64,000 nt of DNA, taken from the NCBI RefSeq assembly GCF_020080835.1, contig NC_058158.1, positions 7,130,001 through 7,194,000 of the forward strand, given 5' to 3'. Positions 10,830 through 21,501 of this stretch are shown one piece after another; position 1 is the first letter of the stretch; each line of letters opens with the position of its first letter. The translations under genes and the position numbers were made by a program. This stretch comes from Cotesia glomerata. Lineage: Eukaryota; Arthropoda; Insecta; Hymenoptera; Braconidae. A model generated the notes under the pieces. That model did no database searches, had not been told where the DNA came from, and worked only from the letters and a program-made list of their open reading frames with translations.

Positions 10830-13800
10830 TTACCAAAATTTAAGATGAAAACCTCCGCCAGCAGGAACAGTTCTACGGCGACCGCTTTCCATAAGACCCA
10901 TGTGAAATCCATCAACAGCAGGACCTAATTCAGCTTCATCATACTCCCCCAACTGCTTGTACTCTTTGCCGCCACTAGGAGGTTTCGGAGACGCATTAAC
11001 TTTCATGGCTGATCTGTCTTTGGCCTCTGACTTAGCAGGCCAGGTTGGAAACATTGAGGGATCAATCGGCAGCGGCGACTCAGTAAAATAAGGATGCTGT
11101 AGAGCGTCCTCAGCGGTGATACGCTGAGCCGGATCATAAGTCAGCATTTTACAGAGCAACTCCATTCCGTTGTCAGACAGCTTGAGCCGGAATCGCTGGT
11201 GTAAATTATTTACCGGATAAGATTGAGCGAAAGGTATTTTAGATACCAATGGCAAGTTAGAGTAACCTGGCCAAATACGATCGTTCGGTGAACCGAGTTC
11301 TTTGAAGATTTTTTGAATTTGATCAATCTCGGATTTCCCGGGAAAAAGAGCTTCCATGCGTATCAGCTCAGCGAATATACATCCTACAGACCACATGTCG
11401 ATGGGCGTGCTGTATTCTTTACCATTTAGCAACAATTCTGGCGCACGGTACCAAAGAGTCACCACGATTTGAGTGTATCTGCCCAGAGGTGATCCATATT
11501 CTCTGGCTAATCCAAAATCACCGACCTTGAGAATCCCCCTGTGGCTCAGCAGCAGGTTTGAGGTTTTTAAATCGCGATGGAGGATCCAATTGTCGTGTAA
11601 ATGCGCTACTGCTTTCAACAACTGCTGCATAAGACACTTTACTTCGCTGGGCAAAAAGTTTTGCTTTTTCTGCTTCATCGTTTCCATCAGAGACTTCAGG
11701 TCGTGCTCCACGTAGTCCATCACAATGTATATCTTGTCCATGTTGCTGCCGACGACAATCTCGCGGACGGTAACAATGTTCGGATGCTGCGCTTTCAACA
11801 ACGTATTTATTTCCCTTAAACTAGTAATAGGAAATCCTTCCTTTTCCCGATCCATTTTCAATTTTTTTAGCGCTACAATGTCGCCTGTGCGTTTATCACG
11901 TGCCCGATATACGACACCGTAAGTACCTTCTTCGATGCGATTCAAGCTGACAAATTCATCTACATAGCGGCAGCCCTGAATGGCAGGTAGGTATGGAGGT
12001 AGCTCTGGTTCTTCCTCTTCTCCTTTTACTTCTTCCTTCACTTCTTCGGGTTCTTTGGCAGTCCCGTTTGATACGATGCGACCGGGAGAGCCTCCGTCAG
12101 AGTGATCTGACTTGACAAGGCGGTCGACGGATATCGGGCTGGGATTGCTGTAATCAGAACCATCGTTTGATTCATCATTGGAACCTTTGTTAGACTCTGT
12201 TGAGTCGTCGTCATCGTCTTCTTCTTCGCTACTCGAATCCGATGAATCGGACGTTTGTTTTTCAGATGACTTGTCTTTGCTACTATAACGGTCTTCTGAT
12301 GATTGTCTTTGAGATCTGTAATTGTAAAATTAAATAAATAAAAATTTTTTGTCTACTTCTATATCATTAAAAGAATAAGCAAAATTTTGTGGCCAGTGTA
12401 TTTATATGATAAAATGGGTTTTTATGGTTAAATTTGGTATCGTTGGAAAAGTTATAACCTGGAGTTGTGCGTTTTAATGGTTTCATATCATTCTCACCAA
12501 TAGTCAATTTATGATGATAAGTATTTAGACTGCATTCGAAAATGTTCTATCTCTAGATACATAATTAAGAAATGACATTGTATCTTGTGAACTATTGACA
12601 TTTTTAAAGATATAAGCTCATCCTGATGTTACACTTATCGAAGCTTTTCATTTGAGTACCCACATCAATTTTTCATATATTTTATATATTTATATATTTG
12701 ACAAATACCATATATATAAAATATATAAAAAATGTCATGTGGGTACTCAAATGAAAGGTCTCGATGAGTGTAACATCGAAATGAGTTTATATCTTAAAAA
12801 ATGTCAATAGTTAAGAAATTACCTTGTATCTTTTGAACTATTGACATTTTTAAAGATATAAGCTCACCCTGATATTACACCTATCGAGACCTTTCATTTG
12901 AGTACCCACATCAATTTTTCATATATTTATATATATTATGTATATGTATATATGAAAAATATATCAAAAATGCATGTGAGTACTCAAATGTAAGCTCTTG
13001 ATGAGTGTACCATCGCGAACGGCTTATATCTTTAAAATATATATTATATATATGTATATATGAAAAATATATCAAAAATGCATGTGGGTACTCAAATGAA
13101 AGCTCTTGATGAATGTAACGTTGGGATGAGCTTATATCTTTAAAAACGTCAATAGTTAAAAAAGTACAGTGCAATTTAACACAAGTCATTATTTACTAAA
13201 GCTAAAATTTAATTATTTATAATTCACAAGTCACGGCAGTCACATAGTGACTGCGAGGTTGCTAGTATTCATTAATTTAATTAAAAATTGAATTTTACTA
13301 ATCAAAATATTTAATAAAAAATAATTTTTTTTAAAAATTCTAATTTATAAAATTGAAATTAAAAACTTACTTGGAAGATTTTGATTGATCATCGTCAGAT
13401 TGTATAGGACTGAGGTCATCGTCACTTAGTCTATAAACTGGAGCAGGACTGTGCGGACGTTTTTCTCCTCTCTTAAGTCTTCTTGCCTCTAATTCTGCTT
13501 TAGAAGCCTCTTTCCTCCGTTCTAATTCTCGGTCTGCTTCGAGTAACCTGTAAAAAAATAAAAAACATCAATAAATAAATAAATTAATTCTAACTTCTTA
13601 AAAAAGGTACACAACTGATAGCGAAAAAAGAAAAATACCTCTTTTTACGTAACTCTTGCTCCGCGAGTTCTTTCGGGTCTTTAACCGACATCGGCAAGGG
13701 ACTTGGCTCGTCCTCTTCATCTTCAACAACCTCCATGGTTGCTTCGCGCTGCTTTTCACGGTACTCGCGCTCGCGATCTCTGTCACGTACTCTGTCATGC

Positions 13801-15856
13801 TTGTGACTCCGTTTATGTCTTTTCTCCCGATTAGGTCGTTCTTGCTCCAACTCGTTGTCATTGTACGGCAAGTCTTCGATACGTACTTGGCGACGTTCTT
13901 CCGCGCGAATTTCATCCCGCTTATCACGTGTGTCTTCAATCCTTGATTCTCTTATTTCTCGACGGTCTCGTGGTTCACGTGTCTCTTCCAAACGCAGCTC
14001 TCGACGGGATTCCGATTTATAGTCACGCACATCCCTTGGGTCATCTCGTCGCTCTCGCCTCTTGTCCAGTAATCTTGAAGAGAAATTCCTTTTTTATTAA
14101 ATTTATCAATTTATTAGAAAATCATCAATCTAAAAATGGTTAACTGTTTTTTTTTTAAATTAAAACAGAACATCAATAATTTATTTATTCTATTTATAAT
14201 ATTAAATTAAAATATCAATTTAATTGAATTTTATAAAAACAAATCTAAAATCTATTTTGTTTCAACATTGTATTATAAATACAATTTTTTTTTTTTAATT
14301 ACAGATTTTTATAGAAAATTAAATTCTTTGAAATAAAAACTTGATTTGCTTTCTTCGTAATTTCAACGACTGAAAAGTTGTGTCTTAAAATTTTAACAAT
14401 AAATTAATTAAATTTTTATTATATACACAGAAAGAACAAGATGACACTGGATGTCATCCCAAATTATACTGAGTGAAAACAAATTTCAGATAGTAGCTAG
14501 TATAATCCAGATTATAATGAGTATAATCCAGATATCACGCAGTATAATCTAATCTAGATTTTTCTGTCTACTATCTGAAATTTTTTTTCACCACAGATAT
14601 CACTGAGTATAATCTGGGATGATATCCAGTGTCATCTTGTTCTTTCCGTGTACTTAACAATAAATTAATTAAATTTTTATTCAATACTTAACAATGAATT
14701 AAAACGCAACATTCAATATTTTTTCAGAGAAATTATTAAATTTGATTTTGATAATGAAAAATTTTTAGTAAAAATTTTGCTATGAGCTCACTATAACGAA
14801 AAATTTTTTTTAATTTACTTATTTCCATTAAAATTAATTAAAAAAAAAAAATATACGAACTTCTCTCAACGTCTGACTCACTAGTCGCAGTAAAAAAATA
14901 TACGAGTTACATAAGCATATATCCATTGTAATACAAAAAAACTTGATACTTACGAATTTTAAAACCTTTATAACTATTTATGCGTTGAGATTACGAAGAA
15001 ACTACACCATAGCTTTTTTGTAGAGTGAAATTTCCTCTAAAAACATGTATTTTTAAATTAGAATAGAAAATAAAATACTTTCACTAAAAGCAAACAATAA
15101 GTTTGACTAAAACGGGGGAAAAAATACAAAAAAAAGTTATTTGAAAATCAACTGAATACTAACTGATATAAATAAATAAATATAAATGAATAAATATTTG
15201 CTTAATTAAATCAACAGCTAATAAAAATAATTTACCTGGTGCGTAAATCCTCAAGGACACAATCTTCACTGATTCTTCCTTTTCTTTCATGTCTAGAAAA
15301 TTCTCGTTCGCTGGTGACGACACTGCGAGAGTAATTATCTAACCTTTCACTGCGCTCAGATCTTTCGCGGTCCCTCTTGGACACGCTGGTATCAGATCCT
15401 GACTCTAAACCATGTCTACGGTGTTTGTGTTTGTTTTCTCTCCGTCGATCTTCACGATCGTGGTGCCTCGGCTTGCGATCTCTATCATCAAGTCTATCTG
15501 AATAACCAGAATGATTATCACGCCTTCTCGAAGAATTTGATTTGTATGAACGCTGAGATGCCTGCGGTGGTTTTATTTCCAACGAGTCCGTGGTGTCTTC
15601 TCCGTCTTCTGAGAAGCTGTTGATTTTATTTTTTTTGTTATTAAATATCTATCTGTCAAAGAATGTCAATTACTATCTAAATTTACTTTAGATATTTATT
15701 TTTAATGATATATAAATAAAACAAAATTAATCTTGAGGAAAATTTATGTTGACAAAAATAAATTTATAACCTTAAAATTTCTCACCTGAAATCTTCCGTG
15801 TCTTTTATTGGGCTGTGTCTCATTTTTCCATCATCACTTCGGCTGTCAACTTCCAT
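10830..15856 (-). CDS. Cdk11: Cyclin-dependent kinase 11 (PITSLRE), copy B
   Basis: Exons 15856-15786, 15616-15236, 14073-13639, 13547-13371 and 12315-10830 give 849 residues with all phases intact. The exon-intron structure is the same as copy A, so this is a tandem gene duplication and not a retrocopy. The N-terminal Arg/Glu/Ser region is only about two-thirds identical to copy A by eye. It lacks the copy-A insertion MMMNDGRGGGGRM and has its own VVEDEEDEPSP. The kinase domain keeps VALK (about residue 505), PITSLRE, HRDLKTSN (Asp about 603), DFG and APE. The activation segment reads YTQIVVTLWYR where copy A and human CDK11 have YTPVVVTLWYR. The acidic run is EEEDDDD. Intron 4 holds Helitron copy 4. 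Intron 2 (14074-15235) holds a TA-bounded miniature element. No lesion suggests a pseudogene. Confidence 0.92.
12358..13265 (+). mobile_element. Non-autonomous Helitron, copy 4, in Cdk11-B intron 4
   Basis: It starts TC followed by TATATCATTAAAAGAATAAG at 12358 and ends GCTAG at 13265 before T. The terminal hairpin GCAGTCACATAGTGACTGC is perfect: an 8-bp stem with loop ATA. It lies antisense to the gene, the opposite orientation to copy 3 in the matching intron of Cdk11-A. Its duplicated last unit matches copy 2 closely. Confidence 0.85.
14424..14652. mobile_element. TA-bounded miniature inverted-repeat element in Cdk11-B intron 2
   Basis: Termini TACACAGAAAGAACAAGATG and its complement (CATCTTGTTCTTTCCGTGTA) bound a 229-bp element, with inner repeats of TATAATC. 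TA at both edges fits a Tc1/mariner-type target. A 28-bp direct repeat (TTAACAATAAATTAATTAAA and 8 more bases) stands on both sides, at 14393-14420 and 14654-14681. Confidence 0.75.
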
Positions 15857-16882
15857 TTTATTGTAACAGGTATTTTTTTATTTACGATTGTTAAAAATAT
15901 AAATACTAATCATATATTTAAATTCTGTTTTATAAATATGATTCGTTGGCAAAAGTGGACTAACGTTTAAGAACGTTTTCTCTACCCTCCATAGAACGTT
16001 TGTATCAGCAAATTTTTTTTTTTTTTACATAAACCACCATCAGGTGGCGTAACTCTTGCCATTTTTCCGGGAAATTCAAAATATTAAATGAAAATTAATA
16101 AAACAGATTTTTAATAATTTAAATAATTTTTGTAACAAATTAATTATGGTAAAAAAATTAAGAAAAAAAAATTAACATGTAGAAATTTAAAAAAATTAAA
16201 AATGCAATTTTTTTAAAATAATTTTTCGGAACAAATTTGTTTGTTAAATAAAATTAATAAATGATCAAGTGACTGCTAACTTTAATATGACATTTTTTTA
16301 ATTTTATTTATCAACAAAATTTGTTCCAAAAAATTATTTTTAAAAAAGTGCATTTTTTATTTTTTACAATTTATACATGTCAATTTTTTTTTGCCATTAT
16401 TTATTTATTAAAAAATTTTTAAAATGATTAAATATAAGCTAAATTAATTGTCATAATATTCAAACAAATATAAGACAGTGAAATCAGCAGACACTTGACA
16501 ATATTTTTTTTAAATTAAATCAGATCTAAAAAATTATTTTTAAAAAATTCTATTGATTAATTTTTAGAGCTTCTAAATATAAAATATTGTAAATAAATTA
16601 TTCTTGCTGTAATTTATTTATTAAAAAAATACTAAAAATTATCAGATATCCCTTAATTTCAGTATCATACAAATATTTGCAATTTACATTAAAAACTTTT
16701 ATTCAATTATTGCTTAAAAAAATATTATCCATACATTTTTACTAGAAAATATCTAAAAAAGTATTTTCTAAAGTTTTAATTCTTTAACTAATAAAAAAAA
16801 TACATTAAAACCTTACAAACATTAAATATAACTTGAAGGATATTTTTACGACAGTATAAAATTACAAATTATACTATTTAAA
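15857..16882. other. Spacer between Cdk11-B and the TPX2-domain gene
   Basis: No gene is seen. It holds the Cdk11-B promoter side, then TTAGCAGATA-type miniature elements at about 16085-16293 (plus) and 16290-16465 (inverted), and a third-family element at about 16478-16670 (GCAGACACTTGACAATAT to TTATCAGATATCCCTTAATT), related to one at 33305-33500. Confidence 0.6.
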
Positions 16883-18409
16883 TTACTTCTTGTGGTTATT
16901 AGCCCAGGTCGCAGGACTCTGGGGTACAGTAAGAGCTTTGGATGATTTAATCGGCACAGGCGCCTTGAACTCCGGCATCGGATGTGCTTTCGGCTCCATA
17001 GTTTTTCTCAACGCTAATTCTTCAAGCTTTTCCTTCTCACGCTGCTTTTCTTCCCACATCATTCTTAATCTATCAATCTCCAGTTGCTTCTGTCGTATCT
17101 GAACATCAAACTCATGTCTCTCCTTGGCTCTCTTATCAGTGTGCAGCTTTGGCGGTCCTGAAATTCTGCTCGGCTTCGGAGCTTGAGTTTTCGGTTTAGG
17201 AATAACATTCGGCGTCTTATTCTCTTGATTAACTTTCGTGCTAATTTTTGCATTGCTCGAAGACCTGGTGGTATTTAAAACACTTGGCTTTTTAATAGTC
17301 TTGTCCATTACTCTCGATGGTACATTCGAAATTCTTTTGGCAGTCAGTGTCTTATTAACTAATTTATCAGATGCGCTGGCTAATGTTTTATTCATCGTCT
17401 TATCAGTAATCATACCACCGATTGTTTTATTCATTACTTTACTGGTAGTAGCATTCAATGTTTTATTACCAATTTGTTTTGTATCAGATGTTTTGCTAGT
17501 GATACTGTTACTTTTTCCCCGTGCTAAAAAGTTAAACGGTTGAGCCTCAATGTGTTTTTTTCTTCCGCAAATTACTGGAATACCAAAGTGATTTATTCGC
17601 TCTTCTTTGAGGTGTGCACCATCAGAAGCATCAGTAATTGTTTTAATTACATGCTTGGTAGCTGGTTTTGTAACTTTTGATCCCGATTGATCCAACATTG
17701 ATGAATTAATATTTCGAGGCTTTGGTTTAGGAAGTAAAGAAGGTGAAGCAGGCTTAATTTTTTTAGTAGATTGGTTTAAAACTGTACTCTTATTAATATT
17801 TCTATTCATATTCTTCTGATCAGCGTCCGGAATAGATTTACTGTCATTGTTTATCGATATGTCATTTATTACGTCTTGTGTGGTGTTTTTTTGCTCTCCA
17901 GTATTGTCAGAAGTAGACTGAGGTTCAGAAACACATTCTTGGTGCTCGTTCGTTGGAGTATCAATTATTTGGCTACAAGATGTTTCTTCTTTCGTGTTAT
18001 CAGTCTCTGTTAGACAATTATTTTGTGTCACTTCTGGATCTTCACTTATTGGAATGTCACTAATTTGGTCACCGGTTAATTTTTTACCTTCTACAGAGTG
18101 TGAAGGATCATGAATGACGGTATTGTTGATCGAAAGGTCGATTTGCGTGTTTGACGACAAATCCTGGCAGTCTTCGTAAGAACTATCTAGATTTGGATCT
18201 GACCGTGAAGATCTTCTTGGTTTTCCCGCAGACTCAATACTTAAATTATTCAGAGCATTCAGGAGTCCTTCTTCAGAAGTTAAGCTTGAATTTGCATCCT
18301 TCTGAGTATTCGAAGATAAAAATGATGAGTTTATTGTTGATGTTATCGAGTCATCTAGACCAAAGTCGGAATTTTCGTCTTGAGACCGCCACTCTGTGCT
18401 GTTCATCAT
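16883..18409 (-). CDS. TPX2 C-terminal-domain protein (microtubule/spindle-associated, inferred)
   Basis: A single coding exon of 508 residues opens MMNSTEWRSQ. Most of it is Ser/Thr/Asn-rich and probably disordered. Residues about 314-372 contain five or six degenerate [ND]KT[ILM] repeats (MNKTIGG, MNKTLAS, VNKTLTA, MDKTIKK). The C-terminal 82 residues (427-508) are a charged coiled coil, ERHEFDVQIRQKQLEIDRLR, followed by LRKTMEPKAHPMPEF and SSKALTVPQSP. These match the conserved core of the TPX2 family, including the KAxPMPxF and KxLTxPxSP signatures. TPX2 proteins bind microtubules and promote spindle assembly. It may be the counterpart of Drosophila mei-38/Ssp1, but the Aurora-binding N-terminus of vertebrate TPX2 is not obvious here. 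A second ATG at codon 2 is equally possible as the start. Cdk11-B follows 1 kb downstream on the same strand. Confidence 0.75.
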   Translation of the reverse strand: MMNSTEWRSQDENSDFGLDDSITSTINSSFLSSNTQKDANSSLTSEEGLLNALNNLSIESAGKPRRSSRSDPNLDSSYEDCQDLSSNTQIDLSINNTVIHDPSHSVEGKKLTGDQISDIPISEDPEVTQNNCLTETDNTKEETSCSQIIDTPTNEHQECVSEPQSTSDNTGEQKNTTQDVINDISINNDSKSIPDADQKNMNRNINKSTVLNQSTKKIKPASPSLLPKPKPRNINSSMLDQSGSKVTKPATKHVIKTITDASDGAHLKEERINHFGIPVICGRKKHIEAQPFNFLARGKSNSITSKTSDTKQIGNKTLNATTSKVMNKTIGGMITDKTMNKTLASASDKLVNKTLTAKRISNVPSRVMDKTIKKPSVLNTTRSSSNAKISTKVNQENKTPNVIPKPKTQAPKPSRISGPPKLHTDKRAKERHEFDVQIRQKQLEIDRLRMMWEEKQREKEKLEELALRKTMEPKAHPMPEFKAPVPIKSSKALTVPQSPATWANNHKK

Positions 18410-18478
18410 TTTTTCTTATCAATTAGATTGTTTTTAGACTCAACAGCTGTTAATTTATTTTATGAAGCTGTACTTCAC

Positions 18479-18567
18479 CTAAAATATAAAAATAATACAC
18501 TTAGTATTTTGCCGGTAATAACAATACAACACAACCTTAAATTAAATGGGATAAATAAAATACTTAC
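18479..18567 (-). other. Probable 5'-UTR intron of the TPX2-domain gene
   Basis: On the minus strand, a GTAAGT donor follows 18568 and a TATTTTAG acceptor precedes 18478, giving an 89-bp intron 69 nt before the start codon. Inferred from splice consensus only. Confidence 0.45.
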
Positions 18568-18574
18568 TAGTGCG

Positions 18575-21501
18575 TTAATTATTTATAGAACAAATATATT
18601 AATTGTCTTGGAAAAATATTTTTTTTTTAAGTGATTTAATTATTAATTTTATATTTTTTTTATTGTGTTTTTGTTGAGTTAAATGTGGAGATCGCTGTCA
18701 ACAAAACGGTTACGACGCTCTATTTTAAAAATATACCAAACTATATATACTTTGACACTTAACTATACCTTTTTCAGTTAGCAGAAGTGTAGTAGTTAAC
18801 TTTAACTGCCATCTAGATAAAAAAAATTTTGTTATTTTGAATAACGTTGAAATTAATGAACGTTAAAAATTTTATGAAAATTAAGTTAGATGACATTTTA
18901 AAATTTTTAGAAATTTTTTTATTGAAAAAATTTCAATTAAACAATTAAAAAAAAATTTTCACATGTAAAAAACTTAAAAAACTATAAGTGCAAATTTTTA
19001 TAAATATCTTTTTAGTTGTAATTTAATTAATATAAAAAATTTTTAGACGTCTGCTAACTTTAGTGTCATAAAAATTTTTTTAGAATCTTATAACAATTAA
19101 ATTGTTGTGAAAAAAATTTAATTAAAAAATTCCACTTGTAATAATTAAAGAAAATGATAAGTGAAAATTTTTAAAAGCATTTTTATTATTGTAATTAATT
19201 TGATAAAAGAATTTAAAAAATTGACAGCTAACTTCAGTATCATTTTTTTGAAAAGAAAAAAAAATTCTTAAATTTTTTACTCCATGAAATAATAAAAAAA
19301 ATTATAAACATAAAATGTAATGACCATGAATTTTTATTAAATATTTTATTGTTTACATCAACTTGATGTTTATATATTAAAAAATATAATATATTTATTT
19401 TTATTACCATTGCTATGACAGTATTTATATTTTAATTTAAAGTCATAAGACTTAACGAGCAATAATAATAATTAAAAAATAAATATATTATATTTGTACA
19501 ATGATTGTTTTTGTATAAGTAAGATGACCTATGACTTTTATTTTTAATACAGTCCAATTTATAATACAAGAGAGAAAAGGTTTGTAATAGTATATGTATA
19601 TATAGTATAAGATAAAAATGTATATATTTAATTTTTTAGTTTATTTTTCTTCTTAATAAGTGTAATTATTGTAAATATATCTATAGGATTTTTGTCATCA
19701 TGAATGACATTTTTTTTTACTTAATTGAATAACTTTAAAAGTTTTTTTTTCTTTTTGTTGAAAGATTAAAAAAATTTTCAGCCTCTATTTTTAAAAATTT
19801 TATTTATTATTTTATTGAGAAGGAAGTATTAGCTGTTTATTCAAGACGGTTAGTAAACGTAAATCGATCAATAAAGAACACATTTATGATATTTGATAAT
19901 CAAAAAAAAATAAAATAATCATACTAATATAATTAATAATCACCAATTAAATATTCACACACTGCCTTGAGCATTTTTATCACATTATCATTAAGCATCA
20001 AAAATAAAATGATTAAATGCCCGCGTATTTTTTTTTGTTCAATTCAAAATATAAAACACTAGAATTATTCAAACTATTCGTATACATCAATTATCAATAA
20101 TCACGAATAATTAATAACATAATAATTAAATAGAAAATAATTTGGCACTACATGAAGCTCTGACTTGGCAGCCTGCTGCCTCAAAAATGCTGCTAATCAT
20201 CAACAAAATCAGGTAAACAAACAGGATGGAAAATAATTATATTATAAAGAACCATAATCATACTGATGTGAATTTAAATTGGCAATAGTAATAATACGGC
20301 TGCCTAATTTTAAACCACAGTAACTGCAAAAATTTTATACCTGATTTTTTTTAGTACTGTTGCATTTCTTATAACTTTTAGACCTTAATTTCAAGTATTT
20401 TTTCTTAAAAATATTAATATTCAAGTATTTTCTATTCATAAATTAAATTTTTTATCAATTTGGTGCGCAAACTTTTTTTCTAATAAGAAAAATTTTTTAA
20501 AATTGTAAAATTGTTGGAAACTGTGTTTTGAAATTGGGCAGCCGAGTAATAATTAAAATAATAATATTGATCAAATTAAATTAAATTTAATTAAATATTA
20601 TTAAATGATAGCTATCAGGTGTGTTGATTTTCCCCTTTGGATCTGAATCTCTCCTCCAAATATCCGGGGATCTGAAATTAATTTTATCTTGATATATATT
20701 TTATATACTTCAATAACTTCATACAATTAATTTATAGCCAACAAATGGGGTCAGTACAGATTGTTGCATATAATTTTAATAACTCTACATATATAAAAAA
20801 AAAAAAAAAAAAAAAAAAAACGAATAGTAATAAATAGGCAAATGAAACCAAGCATCTAGCAATAACATTAATTCAACAATAAAGTACTGTAGTACGATAG
20901 ATATTAATATAGTACATTAAACACACATTCATATGCACATATTAACTTTTCTCAAGTTATTACTCAATACCCGGCTATTCAGTTGGTTAACTTTTTAAGA
21001 AAAAAAAAAATAAAAAAAAATTGCGATAAAGAAGATTCATTTATTCAATTATAAACAAAAAAAAAAGTTAAAATATTATTAATTTGCATTCCCAATTAAT
21101 ATTTATAAATATATATTAATCGAACAATTAATTTATTAATAAGTCATTATTATGAGTGGAATGATAAATGATAAAGTAAAAAAAATTAATTGGTAAAAAT
21201 AAAATGAAAATGAAAGTATTAGGAAAGCCATGAGTAACAAGAAAGGAATAAAAATAAGAAAGGAAAGAAAACAAAATCAATCAGATCTTTTTCTATTTAA
21301 AATGACAATTAAAAAATAGACAATTAATGAGGACTATTTAAATACAAGCTAAAGGTCAGGTTATTTTATTAGCAATGATAAAAAAAAAATTTATTAATTC
21401 ATGGTCATAAGCTGGAAATAAGTATACGTCGCTTAATGTTTTTCTTTCCTTCCTTGGTCATGGAGTACGGTGACATACTCATTACTGTACACATAGCAAA
21501 C
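18575..21501. other. Long AT-rich spacer between the TPX2-domain gene and PFK-2/FBPase-2
   Basis: No gene is seen. It holds an AGTTAGCCGAC-type element at about 18875-19068 and a weaker copy to 19245. It also holds a 254-bp TA-bounded element at 20295-20548 with ends ACGGCTGCCTAATTTTAAA and the matching complement GGGCAGCCGAGTA, and a run of about 26 A at 20796-20821. Part of 20560-21501 may be the PFK-2/FBPase-2 3'-UTR. Confidence 0.6.

Noticed and set aside
10830..15856. Copy B as a Cdk11 pseudogene or retrocopy
   Set aside because: Introns are at the same places as in copy A, all splice sites and phases are sound, and all catalytic residues are present.
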